Below the pieces are notes generated by a model. The model was not told the origin of the DNA. It did no database searches and worked only from the letters and a program-made list of their open reading frames with translations. The translations under genes and the position numbers were made by a program. 36,567 bases of DNA from Chryseobacterium sp. (GTDB taxonomy: Bacteria > Bacteroidota > Bacteroidia > Flavobacteriales > Weeksellaceae). The stretch is taken from assembly GCA_030146295.1 (NCBI GenBank), contig JASLCD010000388.1:1-36567 (forward strand). Direction: 5' to 3'. Positions 1-8,996 of this stretch are shown in pieces; position 1 is the first letter of the stretch, and every line of letters begins with the position of its first letter.

Positions 1-2159
1 TGAGGGCGGATGAGGGGATGTGGCTGCTAATGCTCATCAAAAGACTTAACGGTGTTGATATGCAAAAAGAGGGTCTACACCTTACGCCTGAAGAAATTTA
101 TTCTGTAAACAATTCAAGCTTAAAAGATGCTATCGTAAGTTTCGGTGGTTTCTGTACGGGAGAGATTGTTTCTGATAAAGGACTTATATTCACCAACCAC
201 CACTGTGGTTATGGTGCTGTTGCTGCGGCATCTACACCAGAAAAAGATTATTTGAAAAACGGATTCTGGGCAATGAAACAGAAAGACGAGTTCAATGCAA
301 AGGATCTTTATGTAAGATTTTTAGTGAGAATGGATGATGCTACACAGAGAATCAATTCTAAACTAAACAACAATATGACCGGAGCAGAGAGAAAAGCTGT
401 TATTGATGCTGAAACAAAAGCAATCCAGACAGAAAACTCTGAGAACGGAAAATATACTGTCGTAGTAAGAGATTTCTTTAACGGAAATGAATTCTACTAT
501 TTTGTATATCAGGATTATAAAGACATCAGATTAGTAGGTGCCCCGCCTTCCTCATTAGGAAAATTCGGAGGTGATACAGATAACTGGGAATGGCCAAGAC
601 ATACAGCTGACTTCACGGTTTTCAGAGTATATGCTGATGCTGCAGGAAATCCTGCTGAATATTCTCCTAGCAACACTCCTTTGAAACCTAAGCATTTCCT
701 TCCGGTTTCTCTTAAAGGGATCAAGCCAGGTGATTTCTCAATGATCTTAGGCTACCCTGGAAGAACAAACCGTTACCTGACTTCTTATGGAATTCAGCAA
801 ATGGTAACAAAAGATTACCCGGCTTGGGTTGAAGCTTCTAAACTTGCTATGGACGTAATGAAAAAGTACATGGACAAGGATAAAGCAACTCAGCTTAACT
901 ATGCTTCTCAATATGCTTCAGTAGCTAACTATTGGAAAAACAGACAAGGTACTATTGATGCTGTAGATAAAAACGGAACAATTGCTGATAAGCAAAAAAC
1001 TGAGGATATCTTCAGAAAATGGTCTATGACCTCTGGAAATGAAGCTTATGATGGTATTTTAGAGGATATCGAAATGTATTATAAGCAAGTTTCTGAAAGA
1101 AATGTTGAAAGAAACTATGCTTCACAATTCTCAAGAAATGCTAAATATATCTCTCTTGCCCTACAGGTAGGATCTGTACTTAAAACGTATGCTGCTCAGG
1201 ATATGCAGGGAAGATTAGCGATGAAAGCTAAAACTGAAGCAGCAATCAAAGCTGCTTATGAAAACTTCAATCCGTCTCTGGAAGGAGAAATGCTTACTTC
1301 AATGGTAGATTTATACCAGAAGAGAGTTACCAACAAAGACATTGCTTCTGCAACTATTTTAGGATTAGATGTTAAAACTATTTCTAATCTGGCTTATTCT
1401 TCCATCTTTGCCAACAAAACTTCTGCTACGAATTTCTTATTGAACCCGGATGCATTGAAGCTTGATGCCGACCCTCTTTGGAAAGCTGCTAACGGAATTG
1501 TTGCTGATCAAAAAATGACCACTGAAAGATATGTTCAGGTAGATGATAATTTTGCTAAAAAGAACCGTATGTTCTTAGCTGGATTAATGAAGGCTATGCC
1601 TGAGAAAAAATTCTACCCGGATGCTAACTCTACAATGAGACTTACTTACGGTACTGTAGATAAATTACCTATCAGAAATGACAGAAACTATTTCGGTATT
1701 ACTGATAACTATTATACAGACATGACTGGTCTTGTTGGGAAATACAAGAAAGGTGATGAAGAGTTTGACCTTCCTCAAAGAGTGATCGATCTTTACAATC
1801 TTAAAGATTTCGGACAGTATGCTGATGCAGCGGGTTATATGCCTGTAAACTTCCTTTCTAACAATGATATTACAGGAGGAAACTCTGGTTCTCCGGTAAT
1901 TGATGGAGACGGAAACCTTATCGGTATTGCTTTCGACGGAAACAGTGAAGCACTAAGCGGTGATATCGTATTCGAGCCTGAATGGCAGAAAACAATCAAC
2001 GTAGACGTTCGTTTTGTTCTTTGGACAATTGATAAATATGCCGGTGCAAGAAGATTAGTTGACGAATTGAAGCTTGTAAGAGGAGAAAACACTCCAGCCG
2101 ATACAAAAACTAAAAACTCAGGTACAACAACAACGCCTAAGAAAATCAATAAAAAATAA
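1..2159 (+). CDS. S46 family dipeptidyl peptidase, DPP7-like (5' partial)
   Basis: Periplasmic or surface serine exopeptidase that removes dipeptides from peptide N-termini, feeding asaccharolytic growth. The frame is open from base 3 and reads RADEG before the first ATG at base 18; ADEGMW is the usual start of mature S46 enzymes, so the true start and signal peptide lie upstream of the window. Numbering from the ATG at 18, the trypsin-like catalytic residues are in TNHHCGYG (His about 61-62), RHTADF (Asp198) and GGNSGSPV (Ser623); their spacing fits the family. Eighteen residues after the Ser the sequence is FDGN. A Gly here is typical of DPP7 (hydrophobic P1), while DPP11 (Asp/Glu P1) has Arg. 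The C-terminal tail after about residue 690 is rich in Thr, Lys and Asn. Family assignment is secure; P1 preference is inferred from one position. Confidence 0.95.
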   Translation, partial: RADEGMWLLMLIKRLNGVDMQKEGLHLTPEEIYSVNNSSLKDAIVSFGGFCTGEIVSDKGLIFTNHHCGYGAVAAASTPEKDYLKNGFWAMKQKDEFNAKDLYVRFLVRMDDATQRINSKLNNNMTGAERKAVIDAETKAIQTENSENGKYTVVVRDFFNGNEFYYFVYQDYKDIRLVGAPPSSLGKFGGDTDNWEWPRHTADFTVFRVYADAAGNPAEYSPSNTPLKPKHFLPVSLKGIKPGDFSMILGYPGRTNRYLTSYGIQQMVTKDYPAWVEASKLAMDVMKKYMDKDKATQLNYASQYASVANYWKNRQGTIDAVDKNGTIADKQKTEDIFRKWSMTSGNEAYDGILEDIEMYYKQVSERNVERNYASQFSRNAKYISLALQVGSVLKTYAAQDMQGRLAMKAKTEAAIKAAYENFNPSLEGEMLTSMVDLYQKRVTNKDIASATILGLDVKTISNLAYSSIFANKTSATNFLLNPDALKLDADPLWKAANGIVADQKMTTERYVQVDDNFAKKNRMFLAGLMKAMPEKKFYPDANSTMRLTYGTVDKLPIRNDRNYFGITDNYYTDMTGLVGKYKKGDEEFDLPQRVIDLYNLKDFGQYADAAGYMPVNFLSNNDITGGNSGSPVIDGDGNLIGIAFDGNSEALSGDIVFEPEWQKTINVDVRFVLWTIDKYAGARRLVDELKLVRGENTPADTKTKNSGTTTTPKKINKK

Positions 2160-2179
2160 TCTTATTTGATTTATTTTTG

Positions 2180-2217
2180 AAACCGTGAAAGTATATTTCA
2201 CGGTTTTTTTATTTTTG
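2180..2217 (+). terminator. Rho-independent terminator after the S46 peptidase gene
   Basis: Perfect 11-bp stem (AAACCGTGAAA / TTTCACGGTTT) with a 5-nt loop, followed by a T-rich tract. It starts 20 nt after the stop codon. Confidence 0.9.
2210..2217 (+). promoter_or_regulatory. Bacteroidota -7 promoter element for the YdeI-family gene
   Basis: TATTTTTG matches TAnnTTTG exactly and ends 19 nt before the ATG of the next gene. It sits in the T-tract of the preceding terminator. No clear -33 TTG at the usual spacing. Confidence 0.45.
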
Positions 2218-2236
2218 AGTATTAAAATTTTTCATC

Positions 2237-2713
2237 ATGAATCCTCAAATGATCCAATTTTCGGCTATTATTCAGCAAAATGGAGAGATGAATGCTGCTT
2301 TTGTAGAGTTTCCATTTTCTACAGAGGAACTGTTTAATAAAAAAGGACAGGTAAAGATTAAAGCAGTATTTGATGATACCATTGAATATCGTGGAAGCCT
2401 TGTCAAAATGAAATCAGACTGTCATATTTTAGGACTTACACAGGAGGTAAGGAAACAGCTTGGGAAAACTTTTGGAGATGTCGTTTCTGTGTCTCTTACA
2501 GAAGACAAAGAAGAGAGAATTGTTGAGATTGCAGAGGATATTATGTCTGTCTTTGAAGAAAACCCTGAAGCAAAGACTTTATTTGAAAAGATGAGTTATA
2601 CCCACAAAAAGGAATATATCCGTTGGATAGATGAGGCCAAGAAACCGGAAACAAGAGAAAACAGAAAGATAAAAATGATTCAGATGATTCTGGACGGGAA
2701 AAAGGGAATATAA
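2237..2713 (+). CDS. YdeI/OmpD-associated family protein (DUF1905 + OmdA)
   Basis: 158-residue soluble protein without signal peptide. Residues about 5-95 resemble the DUF1905 beta-barrel domain, including VKMKSDCHILGLTQEVRKQL. Residues about 100-158 carry the OmdA-like helical tail with the signature SYTHKKEYIRWIDEAKKPET and a basic end. Biochemical role is unknown; the name comes from a genetic association with OmpD in enterobacteria and should not be taken as a function here. The gene stands alone with its own -7 element and is convergent with the AAA ATPase gene. Family assignment rests on the recognised motif. Confidence 0.85.
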   Translation: MNPQMIQFSAIIQQNGEMNAAFVEFPFSTEELFNKKGQVKIKAVFDDTIEYRGSLVKMKSDCHILGLTQEVRKQLGKTFGDVVSVSLTEDKEERIVEIAEDIMSVFEENPEAKTLFEKMSYTHKKEYIRWIDEAKKPETRENRKIKMIQMILDGKKGI

Positions 2714-2817
2714 CATTATCCCAACGAATAAATAGCTCTATTTAAGACAAACAGACTGTAAAAACAATCTGGCATTACACTGCAAATTATATACTGCTCT
2801 TTTTCAGGAGCTTATCC

Positions 2818-3558
2818 TTAATTTACTTTTTTAATTTCAGCAGTAATAGCCGCAACCAAGTCTTTTTTCTGCACTAAAGGAGGATTATTTCTTTTAAGAG
2901 CTATGACACCAGCTCTGCGCACAGCATTTACAATCTGACCGCCCGTTACGGCAAAATTTTCAGAAATTTCTGTCAAAAATTCAGGATCCTGCAAATCCTT
3001 ATTAAAGGCTAGATATTCTTTCCAAAGCAAAAGTCTTTCTTCTGCATTGGGTTTGGTAAAGATAATGGTTTTGTAATCCTTATTGTAGAAAGCATTTTCT
3101 TCCTGATTTTCGCCGTTAATAATGAACAATATCACTCCTTTATGGCTTTTGATTTTTTCAATAAGAAATTCTGAGATTTCAGCATCGGAGTTTCGGAATA
3201 AGGCGTAAGGCTCATGAAGAACAAGGATCCAGGCGTTCTCTTGTGCTTTGATAAAAAATTGGTTTAAATAGCTCTTCATTTCACCTGCATTGTACAGCGT
3301 CAGTTTGGGAGCATTAATTCTATAAACCTTCTGAACAAGGGTCTTGCCCAGTAAAGCTGCTGTGGTGGTTTTTCCCGTACCTAAAGGACCATATAATGTT
3401 GCCCTGTCAATCAGCCGGCTTTTTATATCAAGCCTTGCCTGTACGATCTTTTCTTTGATAACAGGATTTACAATGAGATCATCCCATTCTAAATTGGTAA
3501 AAATCTCCTGAACAGGAAAATCATCTTCTGCAGGTCGGCCGTTTTCAGTCATAGTCAA
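2818..3558 (-). CDS. Small AAA+ family ATPase with altered Walker B
   Basis: 246-residue cytoplasmic protein with one AAA+ module. Walker A is GPLGTGKTTT (about residues 58-67). The Walker B strand reads ILVLHEP, so the usual Asp is His115 while the catalytic Glu116 is kept. Sensor 1 is probably the Asn in VILFIINGENQ. A helical lid follows from about residue 170, with VTGGQIVNAVRRAG resembling a sensor 2 region. It is convergent with the preceding gene and monocistronic. The substrate is unknown; partner choice in such small AAA proteins cannot be read from sequence. It could be an MoxR-like or replication-factor-like chaperone, but I cannot place it in a named family. Confidence 0.8.
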   Translation of the reverse strand: MTMTENGRPAEDDFPVQEIFTNLEWDDLIVNPVIKEKIVQARLDIKSRLIDRATLYGPLGTGKTTTAALLGKTLVQKVYRINAPKLTLYNAGEMKSYLNQFFIKAQENAWILVLHEPYALFRNSDAEISEFLIEKIKSHKGVILFIINGENQEENAFYNKDYKTIIFTKPNAEERLLLWKEYLAFNKDLQDPEFLTEISENFAVTGGQIVNAVRRAGVIALKRNNPPLVQKKDLVAAITAEIKKVN

Positions 3559-3619
3559 TTATTTAGTTTTTTCAAGAACTGCATGCTCTTATTTTCAAGA
3601 GTTTATATGAGTTTAAAAA

Positions 3620-3627
3620 CAAATATA
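3620..3627 (-). promoter_or_regulatory. Candidate -7 promoter element for the AAA ATPase gene
   Basis: On the minus strand the sequence is TATATTTG, an exact TAnnTTTG match, 62 nt upstream of the ATG. No -33 element is evident, so this is a motif match only. Confidence 0.4.
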
Positions 3628-3781
3628 CGAAGTAAAAGGAGTGTACCATTTTCTATATTTTTAATTCACCTACCAGAAGTTGAATTCTGTGAGGTAAAAA
3701 ATATTTATTTTTTTGTCAGGATCAACAAAAAAGGGCGACTATACTTTCAACAATCAGTAATAATTATTAAAATTTACTTTT

Positions 3782-5005
3782 ATGAGAAAGATCTTTTTTA
3801 AAATCATGGCACCTGTAGCGGGTATTTTTACAGCGTTTATGCTTTCATCGTGTGATAACTCCAATGATTCCATGACGGATATGTCTTTTCAACGGACGAT
3901 CACTATTGAAAATATTGTAACTCCTAAGGATTTTGTACAAAGCGGAAGTTTCCAGGGAACAGGCACACCTCCGATCATTATGCCCGGACAATCGGTTTCT
4001 TTTAAATTCAATGCCGGAAAAGCGCAGGCATTGATGTTTGCTACCATGTATGGAGCATCAAAAGACTGGTTCTTTGCTTCACAACAACCGGGGATCAAAT
4101 TATTTGATACGAATGGAAATGCTGTTACAGGAGATGTTTCTTCAAGTGTATTGTTATGGGACAACGGAACCAAAGACAATATATCCGGGCAGGCAGAAAG
4201 CAAACCTATCATGCAGGTTCCCAATGTAAATGCATCTCAGCTTATGAAGCTTAACCTGACTTACAATGACGTATCTTCAGAATTCACTCTCACCATTACC
4301 AATACTTCGGCAGGAACTTCCAACGAGACCCCTTTTTCTCCGGGAGTATGGGCCGTATCCAACTACAATGGTTCTCAATTGCTAAATAATACCCCGTTTT
4401 TCACCCCTAATGCCCTCTCAAATCCTGAAATTACGGATATTGCTCAAATGGGAAATATCAGTAAAATGATGACTAAACTGAATGCTAACACGGGGATTAT
4501 GACAGGACTTTCTCCTACATTGGTAGTTGTTTATCGTGGTGATAAAAATCCTATCTATGAATTGGGAAAAACAGACAGCGGAATGGGCTTAAAAGACATT
4601 GCACAGTTTGGAAATGTAACGAAACTTCAAAACAGCCTGAAGTCTTTACCAGATGTAAAAGGGATATACATTGCAGGTAATGCTCCGGTAACACCAGGAA
4701 ATAAAGTAACAACAAGTTTCAATGCGGATCCGGGAGATAAAATTGCTTATGCAACGATGTTTGGATTTTCCAATGACTGGTTCTATGCTAATGAACAGAA
4801 TATTGATGCAAATGTCAAAGGAGACCTTACTGCAAAAACAATGTTATTTGATTCAGGAACGGGTGTTGATCAGTATCCCGGGGCGGGAAATCATCAGGCT
4901 TTATTTGGAGGAACTCCACAAAGTGAAAATAAGGCTGTTTCTAAGGTCGGAACTCAATATCCGGTTCCAGCCGTTCAGAATGTAATTAAAGTAACTATAA
5001 ATTAA
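3782..5005 (+). CDS. Spondin-domain lipoprotein with internal duplication
   Basis: 407-residue exported lipoprotein. The N-terminus is a type II signal peptide with lipobox LSSC (Cys24), so it is probably anchored in the outer membrane. Two related spondin-N-like modules follow. The first (about 35-180) has only the C-terminal half of the fold, with MFATMYGASKDWFFA, KLFDTNG and LLWDNGT. The second (about 190-405) is complete: it starts with SPGVWAV and contains YATMFGFSNDWFYANE and MLFDSGTGVDQYPGAG. Within it, DIAQMGN and DIAQFGN mark another short repeat. Bacterial spondin-domain proteins are mostly uncharacterised; adhesion or matrix binding is a guess from the eukaryotic F-spondin domain. 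A strong terminator follows. Confidence 0.85.
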   Translation: MRKIFFKIMAPVAGIFTAFMLSSCDNSNDSMTDMSFQRTITIENIVTPKDFVQSGSFQGTGTPPIIMPGQSVSFKFNAGKAQALMFATMYGASKDWFFASQQPGIKLFDTNGNAVTGDVSSSVLLWDNGTKDNISGQAESKPIMQVPNVNASQLMKLNLTYNDVSSEFTLTITNTSAGTSNETPFSPGVWAVSNYNGSQLLNNTPFFTPNALSNPEITDIAQMGNISKMMTKLNANTGIMTGLSPTLVVVYRGDKNPIYELGKTDSGMGLKDIAQFGNVTKLQNSLKSLPDVKGIYIAGNAPVTPGNKVTTSFNADPGDKIAYATMFGFSNDWFYANEQNIDANVKGDLTAKTMLFDSGTGVDQYPGAGNHQALFGGTPQSENKAVSKVGTQYPVPAVQNVIKVTIN

Positions 5006-5019
5006 TCTCAAGTAAAAAC

Positions 5020-5055
5020 AAGGTCAGGCATTCATCAATATTGCCTGACCTTTTT
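5020..5055 (+). terminator. Rho-independent terminator after the spondin gene
   Basis: Perfect 11-bp stem AAGGTCAGGCA / TGCCTGACCTT, 11-nt loop and a short T-run, 15 nt after the stop codon. Confidence 0.9.
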
Positions 5056-5097
5056 AATTATCAAATTATTATGATCCCGGGAATGAAATACAACTTT

Positions 5098-5388
5098 TTA
5101 TATTTTTAATTCTCCTTCTAAATGTTGATTTCCTCCTCCGTTGGTAACTGTTATAAACCCATCATAGTGACTCACTTTCACCCCTAAATCGTTGTTGACC
5201 TCCTTAAAATATCCAGCTTTCTCTCTAGTATGGATTATATCTCCCTGCCAGAGAAACTTTGCAGACTGCCCTGTTTTATTTTGAAATACAAGAGCCTTCA
5301 ATGGATCTATAAATCCCCAGGGGTTAAGATCTACCACTGCACTTTCATTGGCCGCAAAATCCTTAGACAAAACAATTACGTTACTCAT
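5098..5388 (-). CDS. Small hypothetical protein, 96 residues
   Basis: I do not recognise this protein. It has no signal peptide, no membrane segment and no cysteine. The composition is balanced and predicted to be mostly beta (alternating hydrophobics in VIVLSKDF, AVVDLN, ALVFQN, GFITVTN, LEGELKI), consistent with one small soluble beta domain. The reading frame is open with normal codon use and starts with ATG. It lies between two convergent-type terminators (5020-5055 and 5496-5536) and so is transcribed alone. Existence is likely, function unknown. Confidence 0.65.
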   Translation of the reverse strand: MSNVIVLSKDFAANESAVVDLNPWGFIDPLKALVFQNKTGQSAKFLWQGDIIHTREKAGYFKEVNNDLGVKVSHYDGFITVTNGGGNQHLEGELKI

Positions 5389-5495
5389 TTATTATTTTTT
5401 GGTTTTCGGTTATTAAAAAACTGAGAAATAATTTCTCTTTTTACCCTGATACAAATATCATTCTGCATTACGACAAAACTTGACGTGTTTATTGA

Positions 5496-5536
5496 ATAAA
5501 AAAATTAAAAGCCCAAGCAGAATCTGTTTGGGCTTT
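5496..5536 (-). terminator. Rho-independent terminator after the NRPS gene
   Basis: On the minus strand, a 9-bp stem AAAGCCCAA / TTGGGCTTT with an 11-nt loop is followed by TAATTTTTTT. It begins 17 nt beyond the NRPS stop codon. Confidence 0.85.
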
Positions 5537-5552
5537 GTTCAATGTTCAAATA

Positions 5553-8500
5553 CTATTTAACCGGTATTCCAAGGTATTCCAAATAGGGATCCAGTACTTT
5601 TTTATCAAATACCGGCTCCTGAATACCTGAACCTTCCAGAAACTGAATAACATTGGAGCAGTCCCATATGTAGGTATTCTGATAAAGCTCTACCGTAGAT
5701 AAGCCTTCATGCATATTATCTCTGAAAAGACTTGTCAGCGGATACAAACGATTTTTACTGTCATCTTCCCATTGTTTTCTCCATTCTTTGTAAGGAAGAT
5801 CTTTCAGGATAAAAGCATAATACTTTTTCATGAGCCCAAAGAATCCTTCCAGTGTAAGATTGGTTTCCGGGCGGGCAATCAGGTTGAATTTTTTACCTAT
5901 TGCCTCTTTATTCTTTGTGATATGAGCCATAGCCTTTGTCATATAATCTACTGTAGTAAGTCCTTCCCTGAGCTCATTCAATGCCGGATAAGATTTGAAT
6001 TCTATACAGTTTTTCACCAATCCTGACCACCATTGATAGGAGGCACTGGCGCCGGTTTCGCTGTGGCACATTGCATATCCAAGACGATAGGTAATCAACG
6101 GCAGTCCTTCTTTTGCAGCCAGATCAGCTACGGCCTCCATTACCCATTTACTTCTTACATAGCCAATGTCTTTGCTCACAGACATTAAATTCTGTTCAAT
6201 ATCATCAGACTCCAGCATTACTGTTTTCCCTGTAAACACATGTCCCCAGCTGTATACCGAGATGGTAGACAGCAAAGCCAGGCATTTTGTCCTTTCCGCC
6301 CCGGCCAATTTGATGATTTCTCTTAACCCTTCTACATTAGGTGCCTTCATATAAGAATAAGGCTCAATGAAGTTGACGGAGCTTCCGGAATGGTAAATCA
6401 GATCGGTTTGTTTTGCCAGTTTTGTGAATATTTCTGCTGACAATCCCAGTGATGGTAATGCCAGATCACCGATAAGCGGAATAATTCTCGATTTCTGTTC
6501 TTCTATTTGAGGAATATGATATTGTTTATAACATCTATCTATCTTCTCCATGGCATGAAATTGATCCTGAGCTCTTACAAGACAGTAGATATCAGCACGT
6601 GTAGTATCCAGCAGCTCCTGCAGAAGATGAATACCCACAAATCCTGTAACTCCTGTTAAAAATATCGTAGTGGGATTTTCTACCTGTTCAGGAGTAAATC
6701 CACCTGCAAAAACAGTTCCGGGAGCGAGATAAACGTCTTTCTGCAAAGCAACATAAGGCTCTACATCTTCTATTGGAGAAGCTTCTTTTGTTTCTCCGGA
6801 TCTGGCTATAAGAACTTCCGAGAGCTCCTGCAATACCGGAAACTGGTAAATATCCCGCAGATACACTTTTATATCCAGCTTTCTTTGCAGTGCTACAGCC
6901 ACGGTTGCTACCAGCAGGGAGTTTCCTCCAATATCAAAGAAATTATCTGTAATGTTAATAACAGGACGTTCCAGAACTGAGGACCACACATCTACAACAA
7001 TCCGTTCTGTCTCATTGGTTGGTGGTTCAAATGAAATAAGTTCTTTTGCCTCTTTATCCGCAAGGGCTTTTAAAGCTTGTGTATCTGTTTTACCATTTGC
7101 CGTCAACGGAATTTTCTCTATGAAAATAATCTGTGCGGGAATCATATAACCCGGAAGTTCTTCTTTCAATGTATTTCTAACTGATGAAATATCTTTTTCA
7201 GCTTCCGGTTTTGAAACAATAAAAGCAATCAGATATTTGCTGCTTCCTTCTGCATCTTTGCTCATGACCACAGCTTCTATAATATCTTTCTGCTGAGTCA
7301 ACGTGCGTTCTATTTCTCCCAGTTCAACGCGGAATCCGCGAATTTTCACCTGATTATCTATTCTTCCCAGAAATTCAATATCGCCGTCCGGTTTCCATTT
7401 CGCCAGATCTCCGGTACGATACATCTTTTCTTTCTCCCTGAATGGATTAGCAATAAATTTAGATTCTGTAAGTTCTTTATTATTAAGATATCCATCTGCT
7501 AAAATATTTCCTCCAATACATAATTCTCCTACAGCTCCTACCGGCAGCAACTCCATATTCCCCCCTAAAATATAGGCTTTTGCATTGGCAATGGGCTTTC
7601 CTATTGAAGAGATATATTTTCCATTGATATCTTTCACTTTTTTGAATGTTGCAAATACGGTACATTCCGTAGGTCCGTAATAATCGATCAGTTCGTAGCT
7701 TAATTCTGTAGTAAGCACAGGTTTTAGTTTTTCACCTCCGGTAAAGAGATATTTCAAATTCAGATCCGTATCATTACGGGTAACCTCAACGACAGAAGGA
7801 ACCAGAACAGAGGGAGCGAAGCCGTGGGTAATCTGATTTCTTTTATAATAGTCTACCAATGCATTCACTTCTGTCCTGTCTTCATGATCTGCGATAAAAA
7901 GGGTTGCGCCGGAAGTAAGGGCAGACCAGAGTTCCCATACAGATATATCAAATGCCAGTCCTGCCACAAGAGTCAGCTTTGAACTGTGATCCACATGAAA
8001 ATGATGGTTATGCCATGTTACCAAATGCTGTATAGCCTGATGGCTCACCATCACCCCTTTGGGTTTTCCGGTAGAACCTGAAGTGTAAATTGTATAAGCC
8101 AAACTGTTCTGGTGGATTTTAATCTCCGGATACTCTGATGGTAAATGATTAAGATTTTCCATACTGCTCAGATCAAAGATTTTTGTTCTTTCAGTTTCGG
8201 ATAAAAGATTTTCAAGATTTTGATTGACAATAATAACATCAGCAGCGGTGTCTGAAAGAATAAATTCTACTCTTTTAGCAGGGTAAGCAGGATCTATCGG
8301 AATATATGCGGCTCCTGTTTTGATCACACCAAGAACAGCAACAATCCATTCTAAAGAGCGGTCCAGCCAGATAGGAACATATTTTCCTTCTTTGATTCCA
8401 CGGCTCAATAATAAATTGGCAACCTGGTTACTTCTTTGATCTAAATCGCTGTAAGTGATTTTCTGATCCTGATAAACAACAGCCGTTTTATCAGGATGAA

Positions 8501-8660
8501 GAAATGCCTGTTTTCGGAAAAGAGACTCCAATGATTCTTCATGATGATAGTCCCAGCCGGTTTTATTGAATCCGCTTAAAACTTTTTCTCTGTCTTCAGA
8601 AGACAATAATGCAGCCGTACCTTGTGATAAGTTTTCTAATGAGGGAATTGAATTTGACAT
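5553..8660 (-). CDS. Stand-alone NRPS: adenylation, carrier, thioester reductase (A-T-R)
   Basis: 1035-residue cytoplasmic single-module synthetase. Adenylation domain about 30-530: A3 YTSGSTGKPKG (near 190), A5 YGPTECTVFAT, A7 YRTGDLAKW, A8 NQVKIRGFRVELGEIE, A10 LTANGKTD (near 520). The carrier domain has DNFFDIGGNSLL with the phosphopantetheine Ser near 579. The reductase is an extended SDR: NADPH loop TGVTGFVG near 668 and YVRSK (Tyr/Lys pair) near 833. It should activate one amino acid, load it on the carrier and release it reductively as an aldehyde or alcohol. Hand alignment to GrsA gives the pocket code D-I-W-F-F-G-Y-V-F-K, closest to Leu-type codes such as DAWFLGNVVK. There is no condensation domain, but the N-terminus (FNKTGWDY...LFRKQ) looks like a C-A linker. 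No phosphopantetheinyl transferase, transporter or tailoring gene is adjacent. Confidence 0.93.
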   Translation of the reverse strand: MSNSIPSLENLSQGTAALLSSEDREKVLSGFNKTGWDYHHEESLESLFRKQAFLHPDKTAVVYQDQKITYSDLDQRSNQVANLLLSRGIKEGKYVPIWLDRSLEWIVAVLGVIKTGAAYIPIDPAYPAKRVEFILSDTAADVIIVNQNLENLLSETERTKIFDLSSMENLNHLPSEYPEIKIHQNSLAYTIYTSGSTGKPKGVMVSHQAIQHLVTWHNHHFHVDHSSKLTLVAGLAFDISVWELWSALTSGATLFIADHEDRTEVNALVDYYKRNQITHGFAPSVLVPSVVEVTRNDTDLNLKYLFTGGEKLKPVLTTELSYELIDYYGPTECTVFATFKKVKDINGKYISSIGKPIANAKAYILGGNMELLPVGAVGELCIGGNILADGYLNNKELTESKFIANPFREKEKMYRTGDLAKWKPDGDIEFLGRIDNQVKIRGFRVELGEIERTLTQQKDIIEAVVMSKDAEGSSKYLIAFIVSKPEAEKDISSVRNTLKEELPGYMIPAQIIFIEKIPLTANGKTDTQALKALADKEAKELISFEPPTNETERIVVDVWSSVLERPVINITDNFFDIGGNSLLVATVAVALQRKLDIKVYLRDIYQFPVLQELSEVLIARSGETKEASPIEDVEPYVALQKDVYLAPGTVFAGGFTPEQVENPTTIFLTGVTGFVGIHLLQELLDTTRADIYCLVRAQDQFHAMEKIDRCYKQYHIPQIEEQKSRIIPLIGDLALPSLGLSAEIFTKLAKQTDLIYHSGSSVNFIEPYSYMKAPNVEGLREIIKLAGAERTKCLALLSTISVYSWGHVFTGKTVMLESDDIEQNLMSVSKDIGYVRSKWVMEAVADLAAKEGLPLITYRLGYAMCHSETGASASYQWWSGLVKNCIEFKSYPALNELREGLTTVDYMTKAMAHITKNKEAIGKKFNLIARPETNLTLEGFFGLMKKYYAFILKDLPYKEWRKQWEDDSKNRLYPLTSLFRDNMHEGLSTVELYQNTYIWDCSNVIQFLEGSGIQEPVFDKKVLDPYLEYLGIPVK

Positions 8661-8788
8661 ATTAATAATGTAATTTGGTTGAAAATTTTATAATCAAAGG
8701 CTTCTTCCCTCCATACAATTGATTTTAAACTATAAAATGTAGAAATAAAGGCACACAAAGGATAGCCACAGCTTATTTACTAAATGTG

Positions 8789-8953
8789 ATGTATAATAGT
8801 TTTAAAAAACTGAATGATAAAGAGTTTGAAGCGATCTACTCAATGAATAGAACTTTAAACAACGTTCAAACGTTATTTATTGCAATCGGAAAGATGAAAA
8901 GAATATATTTGGCATATTCTTCTGAAGTTAAATGGCTCCTATTCTGTATTTGA
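8789..8953 (+). CDS. Possible small gene, 54 residues (doubtful)
   Basis: ATG-to-TGA frame on the plus strand in the NRPS upstream region. The predicted peptide begins MYNSFKKLNDKEFEAIYSMN and is basic and amphipathic, without signal peptide. Codon use is not obviously unlike neighbouring genes. No promoter or terminator supports it, and it runs opposite to both flanking genes. It may be chance. Confidence 0.2.
   Translation: MYNSFKKLNDKEFEAIYSMNRTLNNVQTLFIAIGKMKRIYLAYSSEVKWLLFCI
8861..8874. promoter_or_regulatory. Paired AACGTT half-sites upstream of the NRPS
   Basis: AACGTTCAAACGTT: two self-complementary hexamers separated by 2 nt, forming an almost perfect palindrome about 200 nt upstream of the NRPS start. 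Could be an operator; no matching regulator gene is adjacent. Confidence 0.25.
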
Positions 8954-8996
8954 AAATTTTATTTTCATAATGCAATATTTTTAAAAATTTGGTAAT

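Noticed and set aside
3583..3801. 72-codon plus-strand frame before the spondin gene
   Set aside because: Runs into the spondin signal peptide region in another frame, is Phe/Tyr/Ile-rich and overlaps the AAA ATPase promoter; looks like chance in AT-rich DNA.
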